Source: Acanthosepion lycidas
Lineage: Eukaryota > Mollusca > Cephalopoda > Sepiida > Sepiidae
Length of the DNA: 64,000 nucleotides
NCBI GenBank assembly: GCA_963932145.1
Contig: CAWVQA010000086.1
Coordinates: 77,780 to 141,779 of the forward strand
Reading direction: 5' to 3'
Position numbers and translations under genes: made by a program. This document shows positions 12,433 to 27,600 of the stretch, in pieces. The first letter of the stretch is position 1. Every line of letters starts with the position of its first letter. The notes below the pieces were generated by a model. It was not told the DNA's origin. It worked only from the letters and a program-made list of their open reading frames with translations, and made no database searches.

Positions 12433-15301
12433 TCTGATATAATTCTAATTGATTTCAAAATGTTCAATGGAAAAGTTGCAAAATCTTCATTATTTCTAAT
12501 TGATTTAAACTTTTTCTATTGAAATGTTAGAAAATCTGATATAATTCTAATTATTTAAAATTTTTGTATTGAAAAATATAAAAATGTTCAATAACTCCAT
12601 TTGATTTCAAAATGTTCAATGGAGAAGTTGCAAAATCTTCCTTATTTCTAATTGATTTAACATTATTCTATTGAAAAATAAGAAAATCTTATATAATTCA
12701 AATGGATTTAAAATTTTTCTATTGCAAAATATAAAAAATGTGCTATAATTCCATTTGATGTTCAATTGAAATGATTGAACATCTTCCTTATTTCTAATTG
12801 ATTTAAAATCTTTCAACTGAAAAACATAAAAATGTGTGATAATTCCATTTGATTTCAAAATGTTCAATTGAAAAATAACAAAATCTCCCTTATTTCTAAT
12901 TGATTTAAAATTTTTCTATTAAAAAATAAGAAAATCTGATATAATTCTAATAGATTTAAAATTTTTCTATTGAAAAATAAAGAAATGTGCTATAATTCCT
13001 TTTGATTTCAAAATACTCAATTGAAATGTTAGAAAATCTTCCTTATTTCTAATTGATTTAAAATTTTTCTATTGAAAAAAAAGAAAATCTTATATAATTC
13101 TATTTGATTTAAAATTTTTCTTTTGAAAAATATAAAAATGTGATATAATTCCATTTGTTTTCAAAATGTGCAATTGAACAGTTCCAAAATCATCCTTATT
13201 TCTAATTGAGGTAAAATTTTTCTATTAAAAAATGAGAAAATCTGATATAATTCTAATTTATTTAAAATTTTTCTATTGAAAAATATAATTAATAATTCCA
13301 TTTGATTTCAAAATTTTCAATGGAAAAGTTGCATAATCTTATTAATTCTAATTGATTTAAATTTTTTGTATTGAAAAATAAGGAAATCTGATATAATTCT
13401 AATTGATTTAAAATTTTTCTATTGAAAAATATCAAGATGTGGTATAATTCCATTTTATTTGAAAATGATCAATTGAATAGATTTAAAATCTTCCTTATTT
13501 CTAATTGATTTAAAATTTTTCTATCAAAAAATGAGAAAATCTGATATAATTCTAATTGATTAAAATTTTTGTATTGAAAAATATAATAATGTGCTATAAT
13601 TCCATTTGATTTCAAAATGTTCAATGGAAAAGTCACAAAATCTTCATTATTTCTAATTGATTTAAAATGTTTCCATTGAAAAAAAAGAAAAACCTTATAT
13701 AATTCTAATTGATTGAAAATTTTTCTATTGAAAAATATAAAGATGTGCTATAATTCCATTTGATTTGAAAATAATCAATTGAAAAGTTCGAAAATCATCT
13801 TTATTTCTAATTGATTTGAAATTTTTCTATTGAAAAATAAGGAAATCTGATATAATTCAAATTGATTTAAAATTTTTCTATTGAAAAATATCAAAATGCG
13901 CTATAATTCCATTTGATTTCAAAAGGTTCAATTGAAAAGATCCAAAATCTTCCTTATTTCTACTTCATTTAAAATTTTTTATTAAAAAATGTGAAAATCT
14001 GATATAATTCTAATTGATTTAAAATTTTTCTATTGAAAAATATAAAAATGTGCTATAATTCCATTTGATTTCAAAATGTTCAATGGGAAAGTTGCAAAAT
14101 CTTCCTTATTTCTAATTGATTTAAATTTTTTGTATTGAAAAATAAGGAAATCTGATATAATTCTAATTCTTTTAAAATTTTTCTATTGAAAAATATCAAA
14201 ATTTGCACTAATTCCATTTGATTTCAAAATGTTCAATTGAAAAGTAACAAAATCTTCCTTATTTCTAATTAATTTAAAACGTTTCTATTGAAAAAATAGA
14301 AAATCTTATATAATTCTAAATGATTGAAAATTTTTCTATTTAAAAATATAAAAATGTGCTATAATTCCATTTGATTTCAAAATGTTCAATTGAAAAGTTA
14401 CAAAATCACCCTGATTTATAATTGATTTAAAATTTTTATATTGAAAAATCAGAAAATCTGATATAATTCCAATTGATTGTAAATTTTTCTATTGAAAAAT
14501 AAGAAAATCTGATATAATTCTAATTGATTTAAAATTTTTCTATTGAAAAATATAAAAATGTGCTATACTTGCATTTGATTTCAAAATGTTCAATTGAAAA
14601 ATTACAAAATCTCCCTTATTTCTAATTGATTTAAAATTTTTATGTTGAAAAATAAGAAAATCTGATATAATTCCAATTCATTTAAAATTTTTCTATTGAA
14701 AAATATCAAAATGTGCTATAATTCCATTTGATTTCAAAATGTTCAATTGAAAAGATCCAAAATCTTTTTTATGTCTAATTGATTTGAAATTTTTCTATTG
14801 AAAAAAAAGAAAATCTGATATAATTCTAATTGATTTAAAATTTTTCTATTAAAAAAAAAGAAAATCTGATATAATTCTAATTGATTAAAAACTTTTCTAA
14901 TGAAAAATATCAAAATGTGCTATAATTCCATTTGATTTCAAAATGTTCAATTGAAAAGATCCAAAATCTTCTTTATGTCTAATTGATTTGAAATTTTTCT
15001 ATTGAAAAAAAAGTAAATCTGATATAATTCTAATTGATTTAAAATTTTTCTATTAAAAAAAAAGAAAATCGGATATAATTCTAATTGATTTAAAATTTTT
15101 CTAATGAAAAATATCAAAATGTGCTATAATTCCATTTGATTTGAAAATGATCAATTGAAAAGATCCAAAATCATATTTATTTCTAATTGATTTGAAATTT
15201 TTCTATTGAAAAATAAGGAAATCTTATATAATTCAGATTGATTTAAAATTTTTCTATTGAAAAATATAAAAATGTGCTATAATTCCATTTGATTTCAAAA
15301 T

Positions 15302-17924
15302 GATCAATTGAATAGATTTAAAATCTTCCTTATTTCTAATTCATTTAAAATTTTTCTATTAAAAAATGAGAAATCTGATATAATTCTAATTGATTTCAAA
15401 TTTTTCTATTGAAAAATATAAAAATGTGCAATAATTACATTTGATTTCAAAATGTTCAATTGAAATGTAGCAAAATCTTCCGTATTTCTAATTAATTTAA
15501 AACGTTTCTATTGAAAAAAAAGAAAATCTTATATAATTCTAATTGACTGAAAATTTTTCTATTGAAAAATATAAAAATGTGCTATAATTCCATTTGATTT
15601 CAAAATGCTCAATTGAAAAGTTACAAAATCTTCATTATTTCTAATTGATTTAATTTTTTTCTATTGAAAAATAAGGAAATCTGATATAATTCTAATTAAT
15701 TTAAACTTTTTCTATTTGAAAAAGAAAAATGCGCTATAATTCCATTTTATTTCAAAATGTTCAATTGAAAAGTAACAAAATCTCCATTATTTCTAATTGA
15801 TTTAAAATTTTTCTATTGAAAAATAAGAAAATCTGATATAATTCCAATTGATTTTAAATTTTGCTATTAAAAAATAAGAAAATCTGATATAATTCTAATT
15901 GATTTGAAATTTTTCTATTGAAAAATATAAAAATGTGCTATATTTGCTTTTGATTTGAAATGTTTCCATTGAAAAAAAAAGGAAACCTGATATAATACTA
16001 ATTGATTTAAAATTTTCATATTAAAAAATTAGAAACACTGATATAATCCTAATTGATTTAAAGTTTTTCCATTGAATAATATAAAAAAGTGCTATAATTC
16101 CATTTGATTTCAAAATGTTCAAATATTCCTTATTTTTAACCGAATTAAATTTTTTCTATTGAAAAATAAGAAAATCTGAAATAATTCCAATTGATCTAAA
16201 ATTTTTACATCAAAAATGTGCAATAATTCTATTTGATTTCAAAATGCTCAATTGAAAAGTTACAAAATCTTCCTTATTTCTAATTGATTTAAAGTTTTTC
16301 TATTGAAAAATAAGACAATCTTATATAATTCTAATTTATTTAAAATTTTTCTATTTAAAAAAGAAAAATGCGCTATAATTCCATTTGATTTCAAAATGTT
16401 CAATTGAAAAGTTACAAAATCTCCCTTATTTCTAATTGATTTAAAATTATTTATGTTGAAAAATAAGAAAATCTGATATAATTCCAATTCATTTATAATT
16501 TTTCTATTGAAAAATATCAAAATGTGCTATAATTCCTTTTGATTTCAAAATGTTCAATTGAAAAGATCCAAAATCTTCTTTATTTCTAATTGATTTGAAA
16601 TTTTTCTATTGAAAAATAAGGAAATCTGATATAATTCTAATTGATTTAAAATTTTTCTATTTAAAAATATAAAAATGTGCTATAATTCCATTAAATTTCA
16701 TAATGTTCAATGGAAAAGTTCCAAAATCTTCATTATTTCTAATTGATTTGAAATATTTTGTATTGAAAAACAAGGAAATCTGATATAATTCTAATAGATA
16801 TCAATTTTTCTACTAAAAAATAAGAAAATCTGACATAATTCTAATTGATTAAAATTTTTCTATTGAAATATATAAAAATTTTCTATAATTCCATTTGATT
16901 TAAAAACGTTTAATGGAGAAGTTGCAAAATCTTCCTTATTTCTAATTGATTTAAATTTTTTCTATAGAAAAGAAAGAATATCTGATATAATTCTAATTGA
17001 TTTAAATTTTTTCTATTGAAAAATATAAAAATGTGCTATAATTCCATTTGATTTCAAAATGTTCAATTAAAAAGTTACAAAATCTTCCTTATTTTGAAAT
17101 GATTTAAAATTTTGTCTAGTGAAAAATAAGACAATCTTATATAATTGTAATTGATTTAAAATTTTTCTATTAAAAAAAAAGAAAATCTGATATAATTCTA
17201 ATTGATTTAAAATTTTTCTAATGAAAAGTATCAAAATGTGCTATAATTCCATTTGATTTGAAAATGATCAATTGGAAAGTTCCAAAATCATATTTATTTC
17301 TAATTGATTTGAAATTTTTCTATTGAAAAATAAGGAAATCTGATATAATTCAAATTGATTTAAAATTTTTCTATTGAAAAATAAAAATGTGCTATAATTC
17401 CATTTGATTTCGAAATGTTCTAATGAAAAGATCCAAATTCTTCTTTATATCTAATTGATTTGAAATTTTTCTATTGAAAAATAAGGAAATATGATATAAT
17501 TCTAACTGAATTAAAATTTTGCTATTAAAAAATAAGAAAATCTGATATAATTCTAATTGATTTAATATTTTCTATAGAACAATATAAAAATGTGCTAAAA
17601 ATTACATTTGATTTCAAAATGTTCAATTTGAAAATTTGCAAAATCTACGTTATTTCTAATTGATTTAAATTTTTTGTATTGAAAAATAAGAAATCATATA
17701 ATCCTAATTGATATAAAATTTTTCTATTTAAAAATAGAAAAATGTGCTATAATTCCATTTGATTTCAAAATGATCAATTGAAAAGATCCAAAATCATATT
17801 TATTTCTAATTGATTTGAAATTTTTCTATTGAAAAATAAGGAAATCTTATATAATTCAGATTGATTTAAAATTTTTCTATTGAAAAATATAAAAATGTGC
17901 TATAATTCCATTTGATTTCAAAAT
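15302..17924 (+). repeat. Satellite A HOR unit 1 (2623 bp)
   Basis: Shortest of the units. Compared with the 2877-bp unit it lacks about four subunits (~204 bp) near 15560-15600 and one 51-bp subunit near 15950, where TTTGCTTTTGATTTGAAATG joins directly. It otherwise matches, including the variants CTAATTGACTGAAAAT and TTTTTAACCGAATT. Confidence 0.85.
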
Positions 17925-20801
17925 GATCAATTGAATAGATTTAAAATCTTCCTTATTTCTAATTCATTTAAAATTTTTCTATTAAAAAATGAGAAATCTG
18001 ATATAATTCTAATTGATTTCAAATTTTTCTATTGAAAAATATAAAAATGTGCAATAATTACATTTGATTTCAAAATGTTCAATTGAAATGTAGCAAAATC
18101 TTCCGTATTTCTAATTAATTTAAAACGTTTCTATTGAAAAAAAAGAAAATCTTATATAATTCTAATTGACTGAAAATTTTTCTATTGAAAAATATAAAAA
18201 TGTGCTATAATTTCTTTTGATATCAAAATGTTCAATTGAAAAGTTACAAAATCTCCCTGATTTCTAATTGATTTAAAATTTTTATATTGACAAATAAGGA
18301 ATCAGATATAATCCTAATTGATTTAAAATTTTTCCATTAATAAATAACAAAATCTGATATAATTCTAATTGATTTAAAATTTTTCAATTGAAAAATATAA
18401 AAATGTGCTATAATTCCATTTGATTTCAAAATGCTCAATTGAAAAGTTACAAAATCTTCATTATTTCTAATTGATTTAATTTTTTTCTATTGAAAAATAA
18501 GGAAATCTGATATAATTCTAATTAATTTAAAATTTTTCTATTTGAAAAAGAAAAATGCGCTATAATTACATTTTATTTCAAAATGTTCAATTGAAAAGTA
18601 ACAAAATCTCCATTATTTCTAATTGATTTAAAATTTTTCTATTGAAAAATAAGAAAATCTGATATAATTCCAACTGATTTTAAATTTTGCTATTAAAAAA
18701 TAAGAAAATCTGATATAATTCTAATTGATTTAAAATTTTTCTATTGAAAAATATAAAAATGTGCTATATTTGCTTTTGATTTCAAAATGTTCAATAGAAA
18801 AGATCCAAAATCTTCATTATTTCTAATTGATTTGAAATGTTTCTATTGAAAAAAAAAGGAAACCTGATATAATACTAATTGATTTAAAATTTTCATATTA
18901 AAAAATTAGAAACACTGATATAATCCTAATTGATTTAAAGTTTTTCCATTGAATAATATAAAAAAGTGCTATAATTCCATTTGATTTCAAAATGTTCAAA
19001 TATTCCTTATTTTTAACCGAATTAAATTTTTTCTATTGAAAAATAAGAAAATCTGAAATAATTCCAATTGATCTAAAATTTTTACATCAAAAATGTGCAA
19101 TAATTCTATTTGATTTCAAAATGCTCAATTGAAAAGTTACAAAATCTTCCTTATTTCTAATTGATTTAAAGTTTTTCTATTGAAAAATAAGACAATCTTA
19201 TATAATTCTAATTTATTTAAAATTTTTCTATTTAAAAAAGAAAAATGCGCTATAATTCCATTTGATTTCAAAATGTTCAATTGAAAAGTTACAAAATCTC
19301 CCTTATTTCTAATTGATTTAAAATTATTTATGTTGAAAAATAAGAAAATCTGATATAATTCCAATTCATTTATAATTTTTCTATTGAAAAATATCAAAAT
19401 GTGCTATAATTCCTTTTGATTTCAAAATGTTCAATTGAAAAGATCCAAAATCTTCTTTATTTCTAATTGATTTGAAATTTTTCTATTGAAAAATAAGGAA
19501 ATCTGATATAATTCTAATTGATTTAAAATTTTTCTATTTAAAAATATAAAAATGTGCTATAATTCCATTAAATTTCATAATGTTCAATGGAAAAGTTCCA
19601 AAATCTTCATTATTTCTAATTGATTTGAAATATTTTGTATTGAAAAACAAGGAAATCTGATATAATTCTAATAGATATCAATTTTTCTACTAAAAAATAA
19701 GAAAATCTGACATAATTCTAATTGATTAAAATTTTTCTATTGAAATATATAAAAATTTTCTATAATTCCATTTGATTTAAAAACGTTTAATGGAGAAGTT
19801 GCAAAATCTTCCTTATTTCTAATTGATTTAAATTTTTTCTATAGAAAAGAAAGAATATCTGATATAATTCTAATTGATTTAAATTTTTTCTATTGAAAAA
19901 TATAAAAATGTGCTATAATTCCATTTGATTTCAAAATGTTCAATTAAAAAGTTACAAAATCTTCCTTATTTTGAAATGATTTAAAATTTTGTCTAGTGAA
20001 AAATAAGACAATCTTATATAATTGTAATTGATTTAAAATTTTTCTATTAAAAAAAAAGAAAATCTGATATAATTCTAATTGATTTAAAATTTTTCTAATG
20101 AAAAGTATCAAAATGTGCTATAATTCCATTTGATTTGAAAATGATCAATTGGAAAGTTCCAAAATCATATTTATTTCTAATTGATTTGAAATTTTTCTAT
20201 TGAAAAATAAGGAAATCTGATATAATTCAAATTGATTTAAAATTTTTCTATTGAAAAATAAAAATGTGCTATAATTCCATTTGATTTCGAAATGTTCTAA
20301 TGAAAAGATCCAAATTCTTCTTTATATCTAATTGATTTGAAATTTTTCTATTGAAAAATAAGGAAATATGATATAATTCTAACTGAATTAAAATTTTGCT
20401 ATTAAAAAATAAGAAAATCTGATATAATTCTAATTGATTTAATATTTTCTATAGAACAATATAAAAATGTGCTAAAAATTACATTTGATTTCAAAATGTT
20501 CAATTTGAAAATTTGCAAAATCTACGTTATTTCTAATTGATTTAAATTTTTTGTATTGAAAAATAAGAAATCATATAATCCTAATTGATATAAAATTTTT
20601 CTATTTAAAAATAGAAAAATGTGCTATAATTCCATTTGATTTCAAAATGATCAATTGAAAAGATCCAAAATCATATTTATTTCTAATTGATTTGAAATTT
20701 TTCTATTGAAAAATAAGGAAATCTTATATAATTCAGATTGATTTAAAATTTTTCTATTGAAAAATATAAAAATGTGCTATAATTCCATTTGATTTCAAAA
20801 T
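17925..20801 (+). repeat. Satellite A HOR unit 2 (2877 bp)
   Basis: Reference form of the unit, about 56 subunits long. It contains each marker variant once and starts at the TGATCAATTGAATAGATT landmark. The next unit begins without any spacer. Confidence 0.88.
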
Positions 20802-23800
20802 GATCAATTGAATAGATTTAAAATCTTCCTTATTTCTAATTCATTTAAAATTTTTCTATTAAAAAATGAGAAATCTGATATAATTCTAATTGATTTCAAA
20901 TTTTTCTATTGAAAAATATAAAAATGTGCAATAATTACATTTGATTTCAAAATGTTCAATTGAAATGTAGCAAAATCTTCCGTATTTCTAATTAATTTAA
21001 AACGTTTCTATTGAAAAAAAAGAAAATCTTATATAATTCTAATTGACTGAAAATTTTTCTATTGAAAAATATAAAAATGTGCTATAATTTCTTTTGATAT
21101 CAAAATGTTCAATTGAAAAGTTACAAAATCTCCCTGATTTCTAATTGATTTAAAATTTTTATATTGACAAATAAGGAATCAGATATAATCCTAATTGATT
21201 TAAAATTTTTCCATTAATAAATAACAAAATCTGATATAATTCTAATTGATTTAAAATTTTTCAATTGAAAAATATAAAAATGTGCTATAATTCCATTTGA
21301 TTTCAAAATGCTCAATTGAAAAGTTACAAAATCTTCATTATTTCTAATTGATTTAATTTTTTTCTATTGAAAAATAAGGAAATCTGATATAATTCTAATT
21401 AATTTAAAATTTTTCTATTTGAAAAAGAAAAATGCGCTATAATTACATTTTATTTCAAAATGTTCAATTGAAAAGTAACAAAATCTCCATTATTTCTAAT
21501 TGATTTAAAATTTTTCTATTGAAAAATAAGAAAATCTGATATAATTCCAACTGATTTTAAATTTTGCTATTAAAAAATAAGAAAATCTGATATAATTCTA
21601 ATTGATTTAAAATTTTTCTATTGAAAAATATAAAAATGTGCTATATTTGATTTGATTTCAAAATGTTCAATAGAAAAGATCCAAAATCTTCATTATTTCT
21701 AATTGATTTGAAATGTTTCTATTGAAAAAAAAAGGAAACCTGATATAATACTAATTGATTTAAAATTTTCATATTAAAAAATTAGAAACACTGATATAAT
21801 TCTAATTGATTTAAAGTTTTTCCATTGAATAATATAAAAAAGTGCTATAATTCCATTTGATTTCAAAATGTTCAAATATTCCTTATTTTTAACCGAATTA
21901 AATTTTTTCTATTGAAAAATAAGAAAATCTGAAATAATTCCAATTGATCTAAAATTTTTACATTAAAAATGTGCTATAATTCCATTTGATTTCAAAATGA
22001 TCAATTGAATAGATTTAAAATCTTCCTTATTTCTAATTCATTTAAAATTTTTCTATTAAAAAATGAGAAATCTGATATAATTCTAATTGATTTCAAATTT
22101 TTCTATTGAAAAATATAAAAATGTGCAATAATTACATTTGATTTCAAAATGTTCAATTGAAATGTAGCAAAATCTTCCGTATTTCTAATTAATTTAAAAC
22201 GTTTCTATTGAAAAAAAAGAAAATCTTATATAATTCTAATTGACTGAAAATTTTTCGATTAAAAAATATAAAAATGTGCTATAAATTCTTTTGATATCAA
22301 AATGTTCAATTGAAAAGTTACAAAATCTCCCTGATTTCTAATTGATTTAAAATTTTTATATTGACAAATAAGGAATCAGATATAATCCTAATTGATTTAA
22401 AATTTTTCCATTAATAAATAACAAAATCTGATATAATTCTAATTGATTTAAAATTTTTCAATTGAAAAATATAAAAATGTGCTATAATTCCATTTGATTT
22501 CAAAATGCTCAATTGAAAAGTTACAAAATCTTCATTATTTCTAATTGATTTAATTTTTTTCTATTGAAAAATAAGGAAATCTGATATAATTCTAATTAAT
22601 TCAAAATTTTGCTATTAAAAAATAAGAAAATCTGATATAATTCTAATTGATTTAAAATTTTTCTATTGAAAAATATAAAAATGTGCTATATTTGCTTTTG
22701 ATTTGAAATGTTTCTATTGAAAAAAAAAGGAAACCTGATATAATACTAATTGATTTAAAATTTTCATATTAAAAAATTAGAAACACTGATATAATTCTAA
22801 TTGATTTAAAGTTTTTCCATTGAATAATATAAAAAAGTGCTATAATTCCATTTGATTTCAAAATGTTCAAATATTCCTTATTTTTAACCGAATTAAATTT
22901 TTTCTATTGAAAAATAAGAAAATCTGAAATAATTCCAATTGATCTAAAATTTTTACATCAAAAATGTGCAATAATTCTATTTGATTTCAAAATGCTCAAT
23001 TGAAAAGTTACAAAATCTTCCTTATTTCTAATTGATTTAAAGTTTTTCTATTGAAAAATAAGACAATCTTATATAATTCTAATTTATTTAAAATTTTTCT
23101 ATTTAAAAAAGAAAAATGCGCTATAATTCCATTTGATTTCAAAATGTTCAATTGAAAAGTTACAAAATCTCCCTTATTTCTAATTGATTTAAAATTATTT
23201 ATGTTGAAAAATAAGAAAATCTGATATAATTCCAATTCATTTATAATTTTTCTATTGAAAAATATCAAAATGTGCTATAATTCCTTTTGATTTCAAAATG
23301 TTCAATTGAAAAGATCCAAAATCTTCTTTATTTCTAATTGATTTGAAATTTTTCTATTGAAAAATAAGGAAATCTGATATAATTCTAATTGATTTAAAAT
23401 TTTTCTATTTAAAAATATAAAAATGTGCTATAATTCCATTAAATTTCATAATGTTCAATGGAAAAGTTCCAAAATCTTCATTATTTCTAATTGATTTGAA
23501 ATATTTTGTATTGAAAAACAAGGAAATCTGATATAATTCTAATAGATATCAATTTTTCTACTAAAAAATAAGAAAATCTGACATAATTCTAATTGATTAA
23601 AATTTTTCTATTGAAATATATAAAAATTTTCTATAATTCCATTTGATTTAAAAACGTTTAATGGAGAAGTTGCAAAATCTTCCTTATTTCTAATTGATTT
23701 AAATTTTTTCTATAGAAAAGAAAGAATATCTGATATAATTCTAATTGATTTAAATTTTTTCTATTGAAAAATATAAAAATGTGCTATAATTCCATTTGAT

Positions 23801-24672
23801 TTCAAAATGTTCAATTAAAAAGTTACAAAATCTTCCTTATTTTGAAATGATTTAAAATTTTGTCTAGTGAAAAATAAGACAATCTTATATAATTGTAATT
23901 GATTTAAAATTTTTCTATTAAAAAAAAAGAAAATCTGATATAATTCTAATTGATTTAAAATTTTTCTAATGAAAAGTATCAAAATGTGCTATAATTCCAT
24001 TTGATTTGAAAATGATCAATTGGAAAGTTCCAAAATCATATTTATTTCTAATTGATTTGAAATTTTTCTATTGAAAAATAAGGAAATCTGATATAATTCA
24101 AATTGATTTAAAATTTTTCTATTGAAAAATAAAAATGTGCTATAATTCCATTTGATTTCGAAATGTTCTAATGAAAAGATCCAAATTCTTCTTTATATCT
24201 AATTGATTTGAAATTTTTCTATTGAAAAATAAGGAAATATGATATAATTCTAACTGAATTAAAATTTTGCTATTAAAAAATAAGAAAATCTGATATAATT
24301 CTAATTGATTTAATATTTTCTATAGAACAATATAAAAATGTGCTAAAAATTACATTTGATTTCAAAATGTTCAATTTGAAAATTTGCAAAATCTACGTTA
24401 TTTCTAATTGATTTAAATTTTTTGTATTGAAAAATAAGAAATCATATAATCCTAATTGATATAAAATTTTTCTATTTAAAAATAGAAAAATGTGCTATAA
24501 TTCCATTTGATTTCAAAATGATCAATTGAAAAGATCCAAAATCATATTTATTTCTAATTGATTTGAAATTTTTCTATTGAAAAATAAGGAAATCTTATAT
24601 AATTCAGATTGATTTAAAATTTTTCTATTGAAAAATATAAAAATGTGCTATAATTCCATTTGATTTCAAAAT
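20802..24672 (+). repeat. Satellite A HOR unit 3 (3871 bp, long form)
   Basis: This unit equals the 2877-bp form plus 994 bp. Its first 1197 bp (20802-21998) are followed by a second, shorter version of the same stretch (21999 to about 22992). That version lacks about 152 bp near 22600 (ATTAATTCAAAATTTTGC joins two subunits) and 51 bp near 22700 (TTTGATTTGAAATGTTTC). The remainder is the rest of the standard unit. 1197 - 203 = 994 accounts for the size. Confidence 0.88.
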
Positions 24673-27600
24673 GATCAATTGAATAGATTTAAAATCTTCC
24701 TTATTTCTAATTCATTTAAAATTTTTCTATTAAAAAATGAGAAATCTGATATAATTCTAATTGATTTCAAATTTTTCTATTGAAAAATATAAAAATGTGC
24801 AATAATTACATTTGATTTCAAAATGTTCAATTGAAATGTAGCAAAATCTTCCGTATTTCTAATTAATTTAAAACGTTTCTATTGAAAAAAAAGAAAATCT
24901 TATATAATTCTAATTGACTGAAAATTTTTCTATTGAAAAATATAAAAATGTGCTATAATTTCTTTTGATATCAAAATGTTCAATTGAAAAGTTACAAAAT
25001 CTCCCTGATTTCTAATTGATTTAAAATTTTTATATTGACAAATAAGGAATCAGATATAATCCTAATTGATTTAAAATTTTTCCATTAATAAATAACAAAA
25101 TCTGATATAATTCTAATTGATTTAAAATTTTTCAATTGAAAAATATAAAAATGTGCTATAATTCCATTTGATTTCAAAATGCTCAATTGAAAAGTTACAA
25201 AATCTTCATTATTTCTAATTGATTTAATTTTTTTCTATTGAAAAATAAGGAAATCTGATATAATTCTAATTAATTTAAAATTTTTCTATTTGAAAAAGAA
25301 AAATGCGCTATAATTACATTTTATTTCAAAATGTTCAATTGAAAAGTAACAAAATCTCCATTATTTCTAATTGATTTAAAATTTTTCTATTGAAAAATAA
25401 GAAAATCTGATATAATTCCAACTGATTTTAAATTTTGCTATTAAAAAATAAGAAAATCTGATATAATTCTAATTGATTTAAAATTTTTCTATTGAAAAAT
25501 ATAAAAATGTGCTATATTTGCTTTTGATTTCAAAATGTTCAATAGAAAAGATCCAAAATCTTCATTATTTCTAATTGATTTGAAATGTTTCTATTGAAAA
25601 AAAAAGGAAACCTGATATAATACTAATTGATTTAAAATTTTCATATTAAAAAATTAGAAACACTGATATAATTCTAATTGATTTAAAGTTTTTCCATTGA
25701 ATAATATAAAAAAGTGCTATAATTCCATTTGATTTCAAAATGTTCAAATATTCCTTATTTTTAACCGAATTAAATTTTTTCTATTGAAAAATAAGAAAAT
25801 CTGAAATAATTCCAATTGATCTAAAATTTTTACATTAAAAATGTGCTATAATTCCATTTGATTTCAAAATGATCAATTGAATAGATTTAAAATCTTCCTT
25901 ATTTCTAATTCATTTAAAATTTTTCTATTAAAAAATGAGAAATCTGATATAATTCTAATTGATTTCAAATTTTTCTATTGAAAAATATAAAAATGTGCAA
26001 TAATTACATTTGATTTCAAAATGTTCAATTGAAATGTAGCAAAATCTTCCGTATTTCTAATTAATTTAAAACGTTTCTATTGAAAAAAAAGAAAATCTTA
26101 TATAATTCTAATTGACTGAAAATTTTTCGATTAAAAAATATAAAAATGTGCTATAAATTCTTTTGATATCAAAATGTTCAATTGAAAAGTTACAAAATCT
26201 CCCTGATTTCTAATTGATTTAAAATTTTTATATTGACAAATAAGGAATCAGATATAATCCTAATTGATTTAAAATTTTTCCATTAATAAATAACAAAATC
26301 TGATATAATTCTAATTGATTTAAAATTTTTCAATTGAAAAATATAAAAATGTGCTATAATTCCATTTGATTTCAAAATGCTCAATTGAAAAGTTACAAAA
26401 TCTTCATTATTTCTAATTGATTTAATTTTTTTCTATTGAAAAATAAGGAAATCTGATATAATTCTAATTAATTCAAAATTTTGCTATTAAAAAATAAGAA
26501 AATCTGATATAATTCTAATTGATTTAAAATTTTTCTATTGAAAAATATAAAAATGTGCTATATTTGCTTTTGATTTGAAATGTTTCTATTGAAAAAAAAA
26601 GGAAACCTGATATAATACTAATTGATTTAAAATTTTCATATTAAAAAATTAGAAACACTGATATAATCCTAATTGATTTAAAGTTTTTCCATTGAATAAT
26701 ATAAAAAAGTGCTATAATTCCATTTGATTTCAAAATGTTCAAATATTCCTTATTTTTAACCGAATTAAATTTTTTCTATTGAAAAATAAGAAAATCTGAA
26801 ATAATTCCAATTGATCTAAAATTTTTACATTAAAAATGTGCAATAATTCTATTTGATTTCAAAATGCTCAATTGAAAAGTTACAAAATCTTCCTTATTTC
26901 TAATTGATTTAAAGTTTTTCTATTGAAAAATAAGACAATCTTATATAATTCTAATTTATTTAAAATTTTTCTATTTAAAAAAGAAAAATGCGCTATAATT
27001 CCATTTGATTTCAAAATGTTCAATTGAAAAGTTACAAAATCTCCCTTATTTCTAATTGATTTAAAATTATTTATGTTGAAAAATAAAAAAATCTGATATA
27101 ATTCCAATTCATTTATAATTTTTCTATTGAAAAATATCAAAATGTGCTATAATTCCTTTTGATTTCAAAATGTTCAATTGAAAAGATCCAAAATCTTCTT
27201 TATTTCTAATTGATTTGAAATTTTTCTATTGAAAAATAAGGAAATCTGATATAATTCTAATTGATTTAAAATTTTTCTATTTAAAAATATAAAAATGTGC
27301 TATAATTCCATTAAATTTCATAATGTTCAATGGAAAAGTTCCAAAATCTTCATTATTTCTAATTGATTTGAAATATTTTGTATTGAAAAACAAGGAAATC
27401 TGATATAATTCTAATAGATATCAATTTTTCTACTAAAAAATAAGAAAATCTGACATAATTCTAATTGATTAAAATTTTTCTATTGAAAAATATAAAAATT
27501 TTCTATAATTCCATTTGATTTAAAAACGTTTAATGGAGAAGTTGCAAAATCTTCCTTATTTCTAATTGATTTAAATTTTTTCTATAGAAAAGAAAGAATA

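Noticed and set aside
12616-12867. 83-codon - strand open frame
   Set aside because: Same explanation: satellite A subunits with 17-codon periodic peptide, no recognisable domain.
16260-27140. Four copies of an 86-codon - strand open frame (16260-16520, 19137-19397, 23008-23268, 26880-27140) with the same translation
   Set aside because: They lie at the same point of each satellite A HOR unit, so identity comes from DNA duplication. The 51-bp period is 17 codons, which gives a repeated FFNRKI...LE pattern without a fold. There is no promoter or coding context. One copy has a silent change near 27087, but a single substitution is not evidence of selection.
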